Below, piece by piece: positions 4,869 through 5,317 of a stretch of DNA of 5,317 nt. A program made the position numbers and the translations under genes. The stretch is from OMIS01 sp964443885 (GTDB lineage Bacteria; Patescibacteriota; Microgenomatia; UBA1400; PJMF01). Every line of letters starts with the position of its first letter. Position 1 is the stretch's first letter. The notes under the pieces were generated by a model. The model was not told where the DNA came from. It saw only the letters and a list, made by a program, of their open reading frames with translations, and did no database searches. The DNA lies in assembly GCA_964443885.1 (NCBI GenBank), contig CAYUES010000056.1:1-5317 (forward strand). The letters run 5' to 3'.

Positions 4869-5317
4869 ATGCAAACGGTGCGGAAGCTACCACTCTGGTT
4901 TTTTTTGGGGCTTCTGACCAGTTTCTTTTTTCTTTTTTTCTGTACCAAAACGCTGCTTACGGGCAGTGACTTGGGGAGACATATTACCAATGGTCGGGTA
5001 ATTATGGAATCAGGGAAAATTTTCTCGAACAACCTCTATTCCTACACCCATGCTGAGTATCCTGCTCCAAACCATCACTGGCTCTTTGGTGTGATTGTAT
5101 ACTATCTACACTCTTGGTCTGGGTTTACTGGTTTAACACTTATGAGTGCTTCGCTGTACGCTGGATCTGTTGGGATGATTCTTTGGTACACAGGCAAAAA
5201 ATACGGTAAATTGGCGATGGTTGTGGCTAGTTTGTTGGTGCTGCCGCTGCTGGCTGATCGCCATGAAGTTCGCCCAGAAGCGTTTAGTTTATTTTTCTTT
5301 AGCTTGGAACTACTGGT
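4869..5317 (+). CDS. Polytopic membrane protein, GT-C glycosyltransferase-like, N-terminal part
   Basis: A frame open from the ATG at 4869 to the window end, giving 149 complete codons and no stop. Residues 9-31 form a very hydrophobic, Phe-rich first membrane segment preceded by Arg5/Lys6. Next comes a loop with SDLGRHITNGRVI (33-45), NLYSYT (55-60) and PNHHWLFG (67-74), then further hydrophobic stretches at about 72-80, 85-106 and 115-128, and HEVRPEAFSLF (132-142). This order (Asp-x-x-x-His with Gly, a SYT motif, N-H-x-W-L, then R-P-x-x-F-S-L) is the pattern I know from uncharacterised bacterial membrane proteins related to GT-C enzymes (PMT/ArnT-like), which transfer sugars from lipid carriers outside the membrane. 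Asp34 would be the catalytic candidate. The substrate is unknown. The next in-frame ATG (codon 46) would remove the first membrane segment, so 4869 is preferred. It is divergent from dnaG and shares its promoter region. Confidence 0.82.
   Translation, partial: MQTVRKLPLWFFLGLLTSFFFLFFCTKTLLTGSDLGRHITNGRVIMESGKIFSNNLYSYTHAEYPAPNHHWLFGVIVYYLHSWSGFTGLTLMSASLYAGSVGMILWYTGKKYGKLAMVVASLLVLPLLADRHEVRPEAFSLFFFSLELL

Overview
The window is bacterial chromosomal DNA with a standard genetic code: every Trp in the translated genes is TGG, and no reading frame needs TGA recoding. Lineage cannot be fixed from 5.3 kb. Short intergenic gaps, the apparent use of leaderless starts, a DnaG with extra low-complexity linkers and several proteins with no recognisable family fit an uncultured or candidate-phylum bacterium (Patescibacteria/CPR would be one guess). 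This is a weak inference.

Layout from right to left. At the right edge (4869-5317, + strand) is the 5' part of a polytopic membrane protein. It resembles the GT-C type lipid-linked-sugar glycosyltransferases and is cut by the window end. Back-to-back with it, only 51 bases away, starts dnaG (4817-2886, - strand), encoding a complete primase with CHC2 zinc finger, catalytic core and C-terminal helicase-interaction region. Four bases after the dnaG stop begins a secreted spherulin-4 (GH135-like) domain protein (2881-1907, -), apparently translated from the same message. After a 58-base gap comes an unrecognised 120-residue protein (1848-1486, -) with a good Shine-Dalgarno. After a further 54-base gap packed with inverted repeats comes a long unrecognised soluble protein (1431 to beyond position 1, -; 477 codons visible, no stop inside the window). 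No stretch longer than about 60 bases lacks a gene. I saw no tRNA, rRNA, CRISPR array, transposase or convincing intrinsic terminator.

How the parts relate. The four minus-strand genes could form one transcript starting at a clear sigma-70 type promoter upstream of dnaG (ATGACA-17-GATAAT). Base composition changes along it: dnaG is near 50% GC, while the two unrecognised genes are much more AT-rich. They look like accessory genes placed downstream of a housekeeping gene. The dnaG promoter interlocks with a -10 element for the divergent membrane gene, so the two are probably mutually exclusive or co-regulated. The secreted glycosidase-like protein and the membrane glycosyltransferase-like protein could both act on envelope or matrix polysaccharide, but only proximity suggests this. 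I found no clearly new multi-gene system. The most notable points are the E-to-Q change in the spherulin-4 acidic motif, the dnaG/spherulin-4 coupling, the interlocked leaderless/divergent promoters, and the large orphan protein at the left edge.
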